Source: Leptolyngbya subtilissima AS-A7
GTDB taxonomy: Bacteria > Cyanobacteriota > Cyanobacteriia > Phormidesmidales > Phormidesmidaceae
Direction of reading: 5' to 3'
Assembly (NCBI RefSeq): GCF_039962255.1
Contig: NZ_JAMPKY010000013.1
Coordinates: forward strand, 106,762 to 170,761
Length of the DNA stretch: 64,000 nt
Shown in pieces: positions 9,109-18,674 of the stretch (position 1 is its first letter; each line of letters opens with the position of its first letter). The position numbers and the translations under genes were made by a program. The notes under the pieces were generated by a model. It saw nothing but the letters and a program-made list of their open reading frames with translations. It was not told where the DNA came from and made no database searches.

Positions 9109-9582
9109 ATGAAACTCAACAATTCTGTCCCCATTGGCAGCGACAATCTGCTGGCTCGCATGGCTCCCGAAATAGCCGCGACCTTTAGCCCTGCTCAAAT
9201 TCAAGCGTTGCAGGCAGCGCTAACACCGCGCCGCCATGCAATCAATATTCGTTTATCGGTGCCGTTGGGCATAACGCGGGTTTACTTAGTGCTGCTGGCC
9301 GGTACCGAAGGGCGATCGGAATCTCGCCGTCGTCACGAGGCCGCTCAGCACCCTTTGTGGACGCCGATAAATTTGCTGGTAATAGCTAGCACTATGGGCC
9401 TAGGCATTTTCGCGCTGCTGGCCATGTTACAGATTACCAACGCCGATTTACCTGCAGTCTTTAATCCCAAGGCGGCCCCAGCAGGTATTCCTTTCAAAGC
9501 AGACCGCACCAGTTGTGAAGAGAGTGGTCGTACCTGGCAAGAGGGCGACTGTCTTGACTTTGGCCACGACCCCACCTTCTAA
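9109..9582 (+). CDS. Hypothetical protein with one transmembrane segment
   Basis: 157 residues. I chose the ATG at 9109, preceded by GAGGA six bases upstream, rather than the GTG immediately before it. The N-terminal half (MKLNNSVPIGSDNLLARM) is amphipathic and basic (TPRRHAINIRLSVP). A hydrophobic segment lies at about 85-108 (INLLVIASTMGLGIFALLAM). The C-terminal tail has two cysteines (CEESGR and GDCLDF) that could form a disulfide if exported. No family recognised. It is convergent with the DUF4142 gene and shares the terminator at 9616-9665. Confidence 0.55.
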   Translation: MKLNNSVPIGSDNLLARMAPEIAATFSPAQIQALQAALTPRRHAINIRLSVPLGITRVYLVLLAGTEGRSESRRRHEAAQHPLWTPINLLVIASTMGLGIFALLAMLQITNADLPAVFNPKAAPAGIPFKADRTSCEESGRTWQEGDCLDFGHDPTF

Positions 9583-9615
9583 AGTAACGGCAGGTCAAAG
9601 CTAAATTCTGTTTAA

Positions 9616-9665
9616 GGTTGCTCTAGAGACTGATAACTCACTCCCTAGAGCAACCCCTACTTTTT
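9616..9665. terminator. Intrinsic terminator between convergent genes
   Basis: An 11-bp stem (GGTTGCTCTAG / CTAGAGCAACC, 9616-9626 with 9645-9655) is followed by CCCTAC and five T at 9661-9665. It serves the + strand gene ending at 9582 and possibly also the opposing gene. Confidence 0.7.
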
Positions 9666-9670
9666 AACGG

Positions 9671-10306
9671 CTACATGTCTGCCGGTGGCTGAGAATTGGT
9701 TGTGGCGTAGTCAGGCAGCATGGCGTTGGCCATTTCGTAGTGCTCTTCAATGCTGGGCAACAGCTGTGAAGCGTAAGCAATCAAGCTCGGTGACTCACCT
9801 TGTGCCACTTCAGTGCGGTACAGCGAGATCGCCTTTAGATGAGCATTTGCCTGTACGCCAACATAAGCTTGATCAAACTCAGCACCAGAAAGCTGGGTCA
9901 GCTGTGCTGCGATCGCCTGATCAAGCGGATCAACGCGCTCGCTGGGCAGCTCAAAGCCTTGCTCAGAGGCCTGTTGAGTAAGAACTTCATTAGCGCGAGT
10001 GTGCTCATCAATCATGCGCTGAGCATACTGACGAATCGCTTGATCTTGGGATTTCTCTAGCGCCAGGCGGGAGGTGTCAATTTCAGCATTGTTGCCCTGG
10101 TAAGCGAGCTTGAAAAATTCCTGATCCACCGTTGTGACAGCCGCCCTTTGAGCGCCTTGGGAGGTCTGCTCAGCCGGGGTAGAGGTACCTGTCTGGCTGA
10201 TGCGCGTGGTTTCAGCAAAACTCGGTAACGCTACCAGAGATGCGATCGCGGCAGCACCAGCAGCGCCCATCAAACGCTGGGTCAAACTGTAATTTAGTCG
10301 AGTCAT
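9671..10306 (-). CDS. Exported DUF4142 family protein
   Basis: 211 residues with a clear N-terminal signal peptide: basic MTRLNYSLTQR, a hydrophobic core rich in Ala, and a cleavage-like ALPSFA site at about residue 31. The mature part begins with a Ser/Thr/Gln-rich linker, then a helical DUF4142 (ferritin-like fold) domain from about 60 to 200 with TVDQEFFKLAYQGNNAEI, a central MIDEHTRAN containing the conserved HxxA/N-like turn, and a C-terminal EEHYEMANAML. DUF4142 proteins are periplasmic and often stress induced, function unknown. It heads a run of minus-strand genes including DUF2267 and small hydrophilic proteins, consistent with an envelope or desiccation-stress group (inference). Confidence 0.85.
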   Translation of the reverse strand: MTRLNYSLTQRLMGAAGAAAIASLVALPSFAETTRISQTGTSTPAEQTSQGAQRAAVTTVDQEFFKLAYQGNNAEIDTSRLALEKSQDQAIRQYAQRMIDEHTRANEVLTQQASEQGFELPSERVDPLDQAIAAQLTQLSGAEFDQAYVGVQANAHLKAISLYRTEVAQGESPSLIAYASQLLPSIEEHYEMANAMLPDYATTNSQPPADM

Positions 10307-10486
10307 GGTCTTAGATCTCCTGTTCCTGCTTAGTCTGCTCTGTGGTTAATTACTAACCATTGCTTCAGCGTAGAAGCCCACTTCAAGAGAGCCGTCTGTC
10401 ACAGGGTCCATTAACGCCGCCTGAAGAGTTGATCTAAACCCAGAGATGACTAAGCAGAAAAGAAACGGAAACCGCGATCGCAGAAA

Positions 10487-10906
10487 TTAGGCCGCCTGCC
10501 ACATCTCAGAAATTTTGCCGGGCAGAAATTCAGCCACTTCTTGAACCCGCTCCTGGGACAACTCGTCCTTAGTGGCAGAAAAGACGGCAGTGATAATTGT
10601 TTCTGCATCGGCTCCTGGCAGGTTGCCTTCCTGCCGTAGGCGCACTAAAAAGTTGTCGGGGCTAATATGCAAATTGGGGCGAATATGGCTGAGAAAGCTC
10701 ACCAGGGGATTGGTATCTTCCCACAGATCTTCCACCTTGTCGGGAGCATTATCGTCTAGCTCATCGGCAACGCGATCGATCGCTTCATTGCTCATCACAT
10801 CTCGCATGGTCCGATACACCACTTCCGTGGCGTTGCGGGCTTCCTTTAAATCCTTCAGGTTGCCTTTTGTTCTAACTTTCTCTAAAAAGTCCTGGTATGT
10901 TTCCAT
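10487..10906 (-). CDS. DUF2267 family protein
   Basis: 139 residues from an ATG at 10906 preceded by GGAG with six-base spacing; an upstream in-frame ATG would add 17 unconserved residues. Acidic, all-helical, with two tandem DUF2267-like halves: TYQDFLEKVRTKGNLKDLKE at the start, and FLVRLRQEGNLPGADAETII in the second half, each followed by a segment ending in LDDNAPDKVEDLW- or FLPGKISEMW-like turns. The internal duplication is visible by eye. Cytoplasmic; function of the family unknown. Confidence 0.85.
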   Translation of the reverse strand: METYQDFLEKVRTKGNLKDLKEARNATEVVYRTMRDVMSNEAIDRVADELDDNAPDKVEDLWEDTNPLVSFLSHIRPNLHISPDNFLVRLRQEGNLPGADAETIITAVFSATKDELSQERVQEVAEFLPGKISEMWQAA

Positions 10907-11312
10907 AAGAATCTCCATGAGTTTTTGTTTGAACGCCTTAGATCCAACCCATAGCAACTGCTATGGATCAGTAATGTAGTAAAGCATTCCCAGGCAGCTA
11001 AAAACTAGCCAGAATCATTTGCTGATACAATGACACATTTACCACTTCGAAGGCAGCAAACTGGCGTCGCAAGCTACAGAACAATCTCCGGCATCTTAAA
11101 GGTTTGATAGGCAAAAGGGGTCTACCGCAGGCTAGAAGGCCAGCGAAAACGTTGTGTTATTGGTGGGTTTTGGCTCAAGATGAGGGTAGGCAGCTACCTT
11201 GTGAACAGGGAGAGTTTCTAGCTCAAGCGCGCTACCTAATTGGGCATTAACCCTGGTCGCTCTAGCGCTAAATTTTCTTTTAGCGGTGAATACAAAATAC
11301 TCTTTAGAGACA
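10907..11312. other. Intergenic, no convincing gene
   Basis: About 400 bases before the DUF2267 gene. A minus-strand open frame at 11132-11341 (69 codons) overlaps the 3' end of the next gene and has no recognisable features, so I do not annotate it. A promoter for the DUF2267 gene must lie in the left part; no clear -10/-35 pair was identified. Confidence 0.4.
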
Positions 11313-11774
11313 TCAATGGGCTGACTGTAACCGGTGGCCATGATTATGCGGTTCTTTAACCCATTGATAAGTTACTAGGTTAAGCAGTAACCCGATCAAA
11401 AATAGAAATGCCATTAGGGCTACTTGGTACCAGGCTATGGGCAGAATAGTCAGATCAACTATTAAGTGAGCTATGTTGAGCACTGAATAAATTAGTGTTA
11501 GCCAAAAGTGACCTATCCGATACCATCGTGAATCAAGTAGGCAGGTACCGGTGATGGCTATTAGCGGCATCGTAAAGAATGCCAGCATCAGCCACAAAAT
11601 AGGAGAAATTTCGCCAATGTCGGTAGCCACGTGGCCGTGGGGTGCTAGCACGCTCAGGCCATGGAACAACGGCATGAGTGCTAGCTGAGTGTGAAAAAGT
11701 GTGCCCAGCAAAAACACCGTCCACAGGGCAATAATTTTGACGGCAAACGATGGTTGTTCCTTTGGTTTGAGCAT
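11313..11774 (-). CDS. Four-helix membrane protein, hypothetical
   Basis: 153 residues from an ATG at 11774 (AGAGG seven bases upstream); a GTG one codon earlier is possible. Four hydrophobic segments at about 11-36, 55-78, 88-110 and 112-137, with His-rich loops (APHGHVATD near 44-52 and a KEPHNHGHR tail). The short loops and histidines could suggest metal or haem binding, but this is not demonstrated. It lies 24 bases downstream of the small repeat protein gene and is probably co-transcribed with it. Confidence 0.6.
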   Translation of the reverse strand: MLKPKEQPSFAVKIIALWTVFLLGTLFHTQLALMPLFHGLSVLAPHGHVATDIGEISPILWLMLAFFTMPLIAITGTCLLDSRWYRIGHFWLTLIYSVLNIAHLIVDLTILPIAWYQVALMAFLFLIGLLLNLVTYQWVKEPHNHGHRLQSAH

Positions 11775-11798
11775 CACTTTGCCTCTATCACTAAAACG

Positions 11799-12026
11799 TT
11801 AGGGCTCGTGCACCTCTTCTTCGCTGCGCTCTAGCAGGGTGTCTGCGGTGTGGTCTTGGTGGTGGCGTTGCTTGGCCATGGCCTGACGAGCTTTTTCCTC
11901 TACTGATGCAGCGGGTGATTCGTGGAGTTCGCCATCGGTGCGGCTGAGCAAGTTGTCGTGGTTGTGGTCGACGTGCTGACGCTGTTGAGCCAGTCGTTCA
12001 CGGGCCTGGTCGTCTGACTTATCCAT
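11799..12026 (-). CDS. Small hydrophilic protein with internal duplication
   Basis: 75 residues, very polar, rich in His, Gln, Glu and Asp, with no hydrophobic core. It consists of two copies of a roughly 28-residue unit: ARERLAQQRQHVDHNHDNLL followed by a charged HE, and ARQAMAKQRHHQDHTADTLL followed by EEVHE. The composition suggests a disordered, possibly stress- or metal-related protein. It sits immediately upstream of the four-helix membrane protein gene on the same strand. No family name recalled. Confidence 0.6.
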   Translation of the reverse strand: MDKSDDQARERLAQQRQHVDHNHDNLLSRTDGELHESPAASVEEKARQAMAKQRHHQDHTADTLLERSEEEVHEP

Positions 12027-12296
12027 AAAAGCTGTTCTCTTCAGAAAGTATGCGCTGCGGAGATGGAGCGCGATCGCTAGTGACCATCGCCCCTGTACTA
12101 ATTTTCCAAGTTATTGATGGACGAGCGATCGCCCCTGACACGATTGTTTAGCCTTCTCAATCGCCCGCAATCTCTTCTGAGAGTGTTCTTGCAACACCAG
12201 GCAGAGTCCACCTATAACTAGGGCATTGCTTGAGCGGGAATACCTTGTGCAATGAGCAATGTCCAGCCGAAAGCCAACGCTGTCGAGGGTTCAGGC

Positions 12297-12602
12297 TTAC
12301 GGCACCGATGCTGTGGCAACAGCACTCTCAGACCCAACCGGGCGAATCACCAGCGTATTGAATAGGCTAATGTCGGTCCCCTCAGGAACCGATAGATCGA
12401 AGGCTCCACTGGTTTGTGGCAGCGGCCCCAGAGCAATGGGGCGTTTAGCCATATTGCCGTTAATGGTTAAGAACGCCTCCAACGCCTCCCCTTCGGCAGC
12501 GGTGGTAAAATCCTTTAGCGATAGGGTGATGCTGCTGCCCACAATGGCAGCTCCTACATAACCGCTAGCGGTGTGGCTGTCTGTCCCAACGACGCTGCCC
12601 AT
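12297..12602 (-). CDS. Small beta-rich protein, DM13-like pattern
   Basis: 101 residues without signal peptide. The pattern SSITLSLKDFTTAAEGEALE, then IALGPLPQTSGAFDLSVPEG, then LFNTLVIRPVG resembles the DM13/anti-sigma-like beta sandwich (dF..GpxL..yL, LG.L....G...y.vP.g.d...y..vvI). The match is by strand pattern, without the usual DM13 cysteine, so the assignment is weak. A nearly coextensive open frame on the other strand (12259-12561) lacks such periodicity. Isolated gene. Confidence 0.45.
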   Translation of the reverse strand: MGSVVGTDSHTASGYVGAAIVGSSITLSLKDFTTAAEGEALEAFLTINGNMAKRPIALGPLPQTSGAFDLSVPEGTDISLFNTLVIRPVGSESAVATASVP

Positions 12603-13110
12603 AGCCTATCTTCCTTGCTCTAAAACGCCCGGCCATCATTGTAGAAAGAATCGGCTCTAACTTTGCCGCTGACTTTTGGCTATTTGAGGGCAAGACTGTA
12701 GCGGGTCAAACGGCGTTAGCCCTGGGACGCTGCTTGGGATTAAACCGGTGCGATTTGTGGAGCGTAAAGCCTAAGGCATCCCAAAAACAGGAACCGAATC
12801 GGAACGAGTATCTTGGGGGCGATCGCTGTCGGCAAATGATGGGTTTTCCCCACTCATTCCAGCCCCAATGGCGGCTATCCTGGGAAAAGAACTCAGTAAT
12901 CGATCTCCCCCCTTTCACGGATGTGTCAGGGGGTTTTACAATAGTTCATATTAGGTGTTGTTGCCTCGGCCCCAGCTCAGACTCCCCGTCATGGTCTCGT
13001 GATAGAGTTTTCTGTTGTCAAGGCTACCAAATCGACAACCCAGACCCCGTCTGAGTAACCCATGAAGATGGTCACCAGCGGTCCATCGCCCAGAATCCGG
13101 AGAAGCAGTT
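12603..13110. other. Upstream region of the EF-G gene
   Basis: 508 bases between divergent genes. Open frames at 12706-12918 (-) and 12734-13054 (+) have no protein-like features. The end holds the EF-G ribosome binding site (GGAG with eight bases before the ATG). An AT-rich TTTACAATAGTTCATATTAG at about 12936-12955 is the only promoter-like patch seen. Confidence 0.4.
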
Positions 13111-15204
13111 ATGGCTAAAGACATCACCCGTTATCGCAATATTGGTATCTTCGCCCACGTAGACGCGGGCAAGACCACCACCACCGAGCGCATCCTCGCT
13201 CTCACCGGTCGCATCCACAAAATCGGTGAGGTTCACGATGGTGCCGCCACCACCGACTTCATGGAGCAAGAGCAAGAACGGGGGATCACGATTCAGTCGG
13301 CGGCCACCACCTGCTTCTGGAAAGAGCACCAGCTCAACATCATCGACACTCCGGGCCACGTTGACTTCACCATTGAGGTGTATCGCTCCCTCAAAGTGCT
13401 TGATGGCGGCATTGGTGTTTTCTGCGGCTCTGGCGGTGTAGAACCTCAGTCTGAGACCAACTGGCGCTACGCCAACGACTCCAAGGTAGCTCGGGTCATC
13501 TACGTCAACAAGCTCGATCGCACCGGCGCTGACTTCTTCCGAGTAATCAAGCAAGTTGACGGCATTCTGGCGGCCAAGCCCCTGGTGATGGTGCTGCCCA
13601 TTGGCACCGAAACCGAATTTGTAGGCGTGGTTGACCTGCTCACCCGCAAGGCCTGGGTGTGGGATGAGTCGGGCAAGCCTGAGAACTACACCATTCAAGA
13701 AGTTCCCGAGGACATGAAGGATCAGGTCGAAGAATACCGCGAGGCGCTGATCGAGCTGGCCGTCGAGCAAGACGACGACATTCTCAATAAGTATCTTGAG
13801 GGTGAAGAGATCTCCATTGATGAGATCAAGTCCTGCATTCGCAAGGGCACCCGCGAGCTGGCCTTCTTCCCCACCTACTGCGGCTCCTCCTTTAAGAACA
13901 AAGGGGTACAGCTGGTGCTAGATGCGGTAGTTGACTACCTGCCCAACCCCCTCGAAGTGCCTGCCCAGCCCGAAGTCGACCTCGAGGGTAACCCCACCGG
14001 CAAACTGGCTCATGCCGATGCCGAGAAGCCCCTGCGGGCACTGGCGTTCAAAATCATGGACGACCGCTTTGGCGCGCTCACCTTCACCCGCATCTACTCG
14101 GGTCACCTGAAGAAGGGTGACACCATTCTCGACACGGCCACCGGCAAGACCGAGCGCATCAGCCGCCTGGTCGAAATGCACGCCAACGATCGCGAAGAAG
14201 TGGACTCGGCCCAGGCCGGTGACATCGTGGCGCTGATCGGTATGAAGAACGTGCAGACCGGCCACACCCTTTGCGACCCCAAAGATCCCGCTACCCTGGA
14301 ACCCATGGTCTTCCCCGACCCGGTGATCTCCATCGCGGTGTATCCCAAGAAAAAGGGCGACAACGAGAAGATGGGTATGGCGATCAGCAAGATGGTGGCC
14401 GAAGATCCCTCCTTCCAGGTGGAAACCGACGAAGAGAGCGGCGAAGTCATCCTCAAGGGCATGGGCGAACTGCACCTCGACATTAAGGTCGACATTCTCA
14501 AGCGCACCCACGGCGTCGAAGTCGAAGTGGGCAAGCCCCAGGTGGCTTACCGCGAGGCGATCACCAAGCGCCTGGCCGACAGCTACACCCACAAGAAGCA
14601 GTCGGGTGGTTCGGGTCAGTACGCCAAGATTGACTATGTGATCGAGCCGGGCGAAACCAGTACTGGCTTCCAGTTTGAGTCGGCGGTGACCGGTGGTAAC
14701 GTACCTCGGGAATTTTGGCCGGCTGTGCAAAAGGGCTTTGCCACCAGCGTTGACCGTGGCCCTCTGGCGGGTTACCCAGTGGTTGACCTCAAGGTCACCC
14801 TCACCGATGGCGGCTTCCACGCGGTTGACTCGTCGGCGATCGCCTTCGAAATCGCCGCCAAAGCGGCCTACCGTCAGTCGCTACCCAAGGCTGGTCCCCA
14901 GCTGCTGGAGCCGATCATGAAGGTCGACGTGTTCACCCCCGACGACTACATGGGCGACGTCATCGGTGACCTCAACCGTCGCCGTGGCATGATCAAGTCC
15001 CAAGATCCCGCCGCTACCGGCGTTCGGGTGAAGGCTGATGTGCCCCTGAGCGAAATGTTTGGCTACATTGGCGACCTGCGCACCATGACCTCGGGTCGTG
15101 GCCAGTTCTCCATGGAGTTCTCTCACTACGCCCCCTGCCCCAGCAATGTGGCCGAGGAAGTGATCAAGGAAGCCAAGGAGCGTCAGGCGGCTGCCGCTAA
15201 ATAG
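13111..15204 (+). CDS. fusA: Translation elongation factor G (stand-alone copy)
   Basis: GTPase driving ribosomal translocation; 697 residues, normal length. G1 [15 protein letters not shown] at 15-29, G2 in [10 protein letters not shown]3 DTPGH at 79-83, G4 NKLD at 133-136. Domains II-V are complete to the KERQAAAAK tail. It is not in a str operon (no rpsL, rpsG or tuf beside it), so it may be a paralogue; the segment [19 protein letters not shown] differs from the common [18 protein letters not shown] form. Cys-105 and Cys-242 are both present, the positions reported as the redox-sensitive pair in Synechocystis EF-G (from memory). It ends with a palindrome and an intrinsic terminator. Confidence 0.95.
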   Translation: MAKDITRYRNIGIFAHVDAGKTTTTERILALTGRIHKIGEVHDGAATTDFMEQEQERGITIQSAATTCFWKEHQLNIIDTPGHVDFTIEVYRSLKVLDGGIGVFCGSGGVEPQSETNWRYANDSKVARVIYVNKLDRTGADFFRVIKQVDGILAAKPLVMVLPIGTETEFVGVVDLLTRKAWVWDESGKPENYTIQEVPEDMKDQVEEYREALIELAVEQDDDILNKYLEGEEISIDEIKSCIRKGTRELAFFPTYCGSSFKNKGVQLVLDAVVDYLPNPLEVPAQPEVDLEGNPTGKLAHADAEKPLRALAFKIMDDRFGALTFTRIYSGHLKKGDTILDTATGKTERISRLVEMHANDREEVDSAQAGDIVALIGMKNVQTGHTLCDPKDPATLEPMVFPDPVISIAVYPKKKGDNEKMGMAISKMVAEDPSFQVETDEESGEVILKGMGELHLDIKVDILKRTHGVEVEVGKPQVAYREAITKRLADSYTHKKQSGGSGQYAKIDYVIEPGETSTGFQFESAVTGGNVPREFWPAVQKGFATSVDRGPLAGYPVVDLKVTLTDGGFHAVDSSAIAFEIAAKAAYRQSLPKAGPQLLEPIMKVDVFTPDDYMGDVIGDLNRRRGMIKSQDPAATGVRVKADVPLSEMFGYIGDLRTMTSGRGQFSMEFSHYAPCPSNVAEEVIKEAKERQAAAAK

Positions 15205-15207
15205 GCA

Positions 15208-15235
15208 GTAGGGGCACAGCATGCTGTGCCCCTAC
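15208..15235. repeat. Perfect 28-nt palindrome of the GTAGGGGCA family
   Basis: GTAGGGGCACAGCA and its exact complement, starting three bases after the EF-G stop codon. Same outer sequence as the palindrome at 2971-3003. Confidence 0.75.
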
Positions 15236-15248
15236 CTCTTCGGATAGT

Positions 15249-15283
15249 AAAACGCCCCGGTCAGAGTCTGGCCGGGGCGTTTT
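15249..15283 (+). terminator. Intrinsic terminator of the EF-G gene
   Basis: A 12-bp stem AAAACGCCCCGG / CCGGGGCGTTTT (15249-15260 with 15272-15283) with an 11-base loop, ending in T residues on the + strand. Confidence 0.85.
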
Positions 15284-15345
15284 GTGTTTGGGTATTGGCG
15301 TTGCTGAGTTCTGGGATGAACCGACCTGATTCGCCCTCTCCCTAG

Positions 15346-15463
15346 CCCTCTCCTAAGGGGAGAGGGAACAGGATTTTCGGCTCCCTTCTCCTTTGGAAGA
15401 AGGGCAATTCATTACATTCAGCAACGCTGGGGTATTTAGGTAGGGGCAAACGCCGTTTGCCCC
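15346..15463. repeat. Two further intergenic stem-loops
   Basis: 15346-15366 is an inverted CCCTCTCC / GGGGAGAGGG hairpin of a type scattered through many cyanobacterial genomes. 15443-15463 is a 21-nt palindrome (GGGGCAAACG around a C) preceded by TA, the third member of the TAGGGGCA family in this window. They fill the gap between EF-G and por. Confidence 0.55.
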
Positions 15464-15478
15464 CAGGCGTCTGCCCTC

Positions 15479-16525
<1,047 letters not shown>

Positions 16526-16570
16526 TTAAGGATTGCATACGCATTGCAGCACTGTCTTAACGTTTTTTGA

Positions 16571-16661
16571 GGTGTTGTTACATAGGGTATAGGGTTTAAG
16601 GGTGTAGGGTTCAAGGCTGAGCATCGAACCTCATACCCGATACCCTGAACCTTAGGCTCCT
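16571..16661. repeat. Opposed period-7 repeats forming an imperfect inverted repeat
   Basis: A left block of heptamers (TAGGGTA, TAGGGTT, GTAGGGT) faces a right block in the opposite orientation (ATACCCG, ATACCCT, GAACCTT). The two blocks could fold on each other between por and the phosphohexomutase gene. Related to the tract at 1283-1324. Confidence 0.6.
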
Positions 16662-16667
16662 CTCCAC

Positions 16668-18143
16668 CTAGGTAAACGAACTCGCCCAATCCTTCGCCCA
16701 GTGCAGATGCTTGTGCACCTCATCGAGGGTTTTGGCTTCGCTGTAGAGGCGCAGCACGGGTTCGGTACCGCTAAAGCGGATCAGCAGCCAGCTGTCGTCG
16801 GCGAGGGTGAGTTTGTAGCCGTCGATGTCGAGAATGTGGGTGACGGCTTTGCCGGCGACTTCGGCGGGGGGAGCGGTGGCGAGGGCGTCGAGCAGCTTGG
16901 CCTGCACTGCCATGCTGGGCAGGGGCAGATCGATGCGATCGTATTCGGAGAAGTAGCCGGTTTTCTCTTGCAGGCTGCGGTAGTAGTCGCTGAGGTCGAG
17001 GCCGGAGGCGACTACGGCTTCTAATACATAGAGGGCCGACATCAGGGCGTCGCGCTCGGGGATGTGATGGCCGTAGCCGATGCCGCCAGACTCTTCGCCG
17101 CCCAGCAGCACTTTGGCATCCTGCATGCGATCGGCGATGTATTTGTAGCCGACGGGGGTTTGGTACAGCTCCAAGCCGTTGAGCTTGGCCACGGCAGGGA
17201 TCAGGTTGGAGCCGCTGATGGTTTTGACGATTTCGCCGCTGTAGCCCCGGCGCGACTTGAGGTGGTCGATCAGAATGGGGATGAGGATTTGAGAGCTGAG
17301 GAAATTGCCTTGGCCGTCGACGGCGGCGATGCGATCGCTATCGCCATCAAACACCAGACCCACTTTGACGCTTTCTTTGGCGGGATACTCTTTGACGGTC
17401 TCTAGCATTTCGCCCAGGTACTTGGGCAGGGGCTCGGGCGGGTTGCCGCCAAACAGCGGGTCGGCCTCGCTGTGCAGCTCATGAATGCTGCCTTCGCCCA
17501 GCAGCCGGGGCAGCCCACCGCTGGCAGAGCCGTACATAACATCGGCAAACACGGTGAGCTTGCCGCTGGAGATGGCGGTCTGAATGGCGGCGACATCGAC
17601 CTCGGCCTGGAGGGCGGTGCAGTAGTCAGGCCAGGGGTCGAAGGTTTCGATCTGGCCGGGTTTGCCGAGGGGGGCGGGGGGATTGGGCAGCAGCGCCTCG
17701 ACCTGTTTGGTCACCTCGGGGGAAACTGAGCCGCCAAAGGCTCCTTTAATTTTGAGCCCGGAGTAGGTGGGGGGGTTGTGGCTGGCGGTAATGACGACCG
17801 CCCCGAGCAGGGTCTGGTGTTTGGCGGCGTAGCTAAAGGCGGGGGTGGGGGCGTAGTCTTGGGAGAGCAGCACGTCGAAGCCCTGGGCAGCAATCGCCTC
17901 AGCGGCGGTGCGGGCAAACTCGGCGGCGAGAAAGCGGCGATCGTAGCCGACGGCGATGGTGCGGCTGCCGGTTTCGGCCCCAAAGCACTGGTGCAGCACG
18001 TGGGCCGACACTGCCGCCACCTGAGCGACGCGCTCAAAGGTGAAGTCGGCGGCGATAATGCCGCGCCAGCCATCGGTGCCAAATTTGATGGGCTTCGGCG
18101 TAGCTGGAATGGGGCCTGAGGGTGCTGCCATAGCAGATTCCAA
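16668..18143 (-). CDS. Phosphoglucomutase/phosphomannomutase family protein
   Basis: Alpha-D-phosphohexomutase interconverting hexose 1- and 6-phosphates for glycogen, nucleotide-sugar or envelope synthesis. 491 residues: FGTDGWRG at 21-28, catalytic TASHNPP with Ser-121, metal loop DGDSDR at about 268, sugar loop GEESGGIGYGHHIPERD, and phosphate-binding RFSGTEPVLRLYSEA near the C-terminus. All four family regions are intact. The start could also be the Met at residue 5. Which sugar it prefers cannot be read from sequence. The family has several paralogues in cyanobacteria, so no symbol is given. Confidence 0.92.
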   Translation of the reverse strand: MESAMAAPSGPIPATPKPIKFGTDGWRGIIAADFTFERVAQVAAVSAHVLHQCFGAETGSRTIAVGYDRRFLAAEFARTAAEAIAAQGFDVLLSQDYAPTPAFSYAAKHQTLLGAVVITASHNPPTYSGLKIKGAFGGSVSPEVTKQVEALLPNPPAPLGKPGQIETFDPWPDYCTALQAEVDVAAIQTAISSGKLTVFADVMYGSASGGLPRLLGEGSIHELHSEADPLFGGNPPEPLPKYLGEMLETVKEYPAKESVKVGLVFDGDSDRIAAVDGQGNFLSSQILIPILIDHLKSRRGYSGEIVKTISGSNLIPAVAKLNGLELYQTPVGYKYIADRMQDAKVLLGGEESGGIGYGHHIPERDALMSALYVLEAVVASGLDLSDYYRSLQEKTGYFSEYDRIDLPLPSMAVQAKLLDALATAPPAEVAGKAVTHILDIDGYKLTLADDSWLLIRFSGTEPVLRLYSEAKTLDEVHKHLHWAKDWASSFT

Positions 18144-18494
18144 ATGTCGGGGGATAAAGAGCAGATTTTCTCTGAGTTTACCCGCTTAATTCGGCGGTGA
18201 CACGGCTAGGGCGACGGCACTACGCACAATTTACCCAACCGGCTGGTTTTGCCGAAAAGTCTAAAAGATTGGCGAATTCTCCTGATGCGATCGCGGCTTG
18301 GGCGCAAATGCTAGGTGCGTTGCGGGATGGTGCAGCTACTTTAGGGGAGCGAGGGCCAGCTGGGGCTCGTGGCGCGGCGGATAATTGGGGCTGGGTTGTA
18401 GGATGGCGCAGGCTTTAGATGCTGCGAATCGCTGCTGCTAACCTAAATTTTGCCAACGGTGGGGGGCTGTCGTGTTACCCTAGTTGAGTAAAAA
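18144..18494. other. Intergenic region before the tRNA gene
   Basis: 351 bases with no convincing gene. A + strand open frame (18197-18418) lacks protein-like features. The right end must contain the tRNA promoter. Confidence 0.4.
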
Positions 18495-18568
18495 CGGGAT
18501 GTAGCGCAGCTTGGTAGCGCACTTCGTTCGGGACGAAGGGGCCGTGGGTTCGAATCCCGCCATCCCGA
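18495..18568 (+). tRNA. tRNA-Pro (anticodon CGG)
   Basis: A complete cloverleaf: acceptor CGGGATG with CATCCCG, D stem GCGC/GCGC, anticodon stem CTTCG/CGAAG around loop TTCGGGA (anticodon 18529-18531), T arm GTGGG TTCGAAT CCCGC, discriminator A. CCA is not encoded. The T-loop and 3' acceptor half are the target matched by the delocalised crRNA at 18675-18696, and transposon-end repeats begin 26 bases downstream. This is therefore the attachment site of the type V-K element. Confidence 0.97.
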
Positions 18569-18594
18569 TTAATGTCGAGTAACGGTTTAGTTAT

Positions 18595-18660
18595 TGTACG
18601 TTCCGGGACTATTTGTCATCGTTCCGGAATTAGTGTCACTGTTCCAGAATTAGTGTCGTT
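18595..18660. mobile_element. Transposon end with TnsB-type binding repeats
   Basis: TGTACG at 18595-18600 resembles the TGTACA terminus of type V-K elements. It is followed by three tandem 20-21 base repeats (18600-18620, 18621-18640, 18641-18660) of the form GTTCCGG-AATTAGTGTCA-, in the layout of known TnsB binding sites. The end lies 44 bp beyond the PAM-like GGTT (18547-18550) in the tRNA T-loop; published type V-K insertions lie about 50-65 bp from the PAM (from memory). GTTAT at 18590-18594 is a possible 5-bp target duplication. No partner end was found in the window. Confidence 0.7.
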
Positions 18661-18674
18661 CACCCGTACATCAC

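Noticed and set aside
11132..11341. 69-codon minus-strand frame
   Set aside because: Overlaps a better supported membrane protein gene, with no ribosome binding site and no family features.
13072..15222. Long minus-strand frames opposite EF-G
   Set aside because: High-GC antisense frames of a highly expressed gene; no family resemblance.
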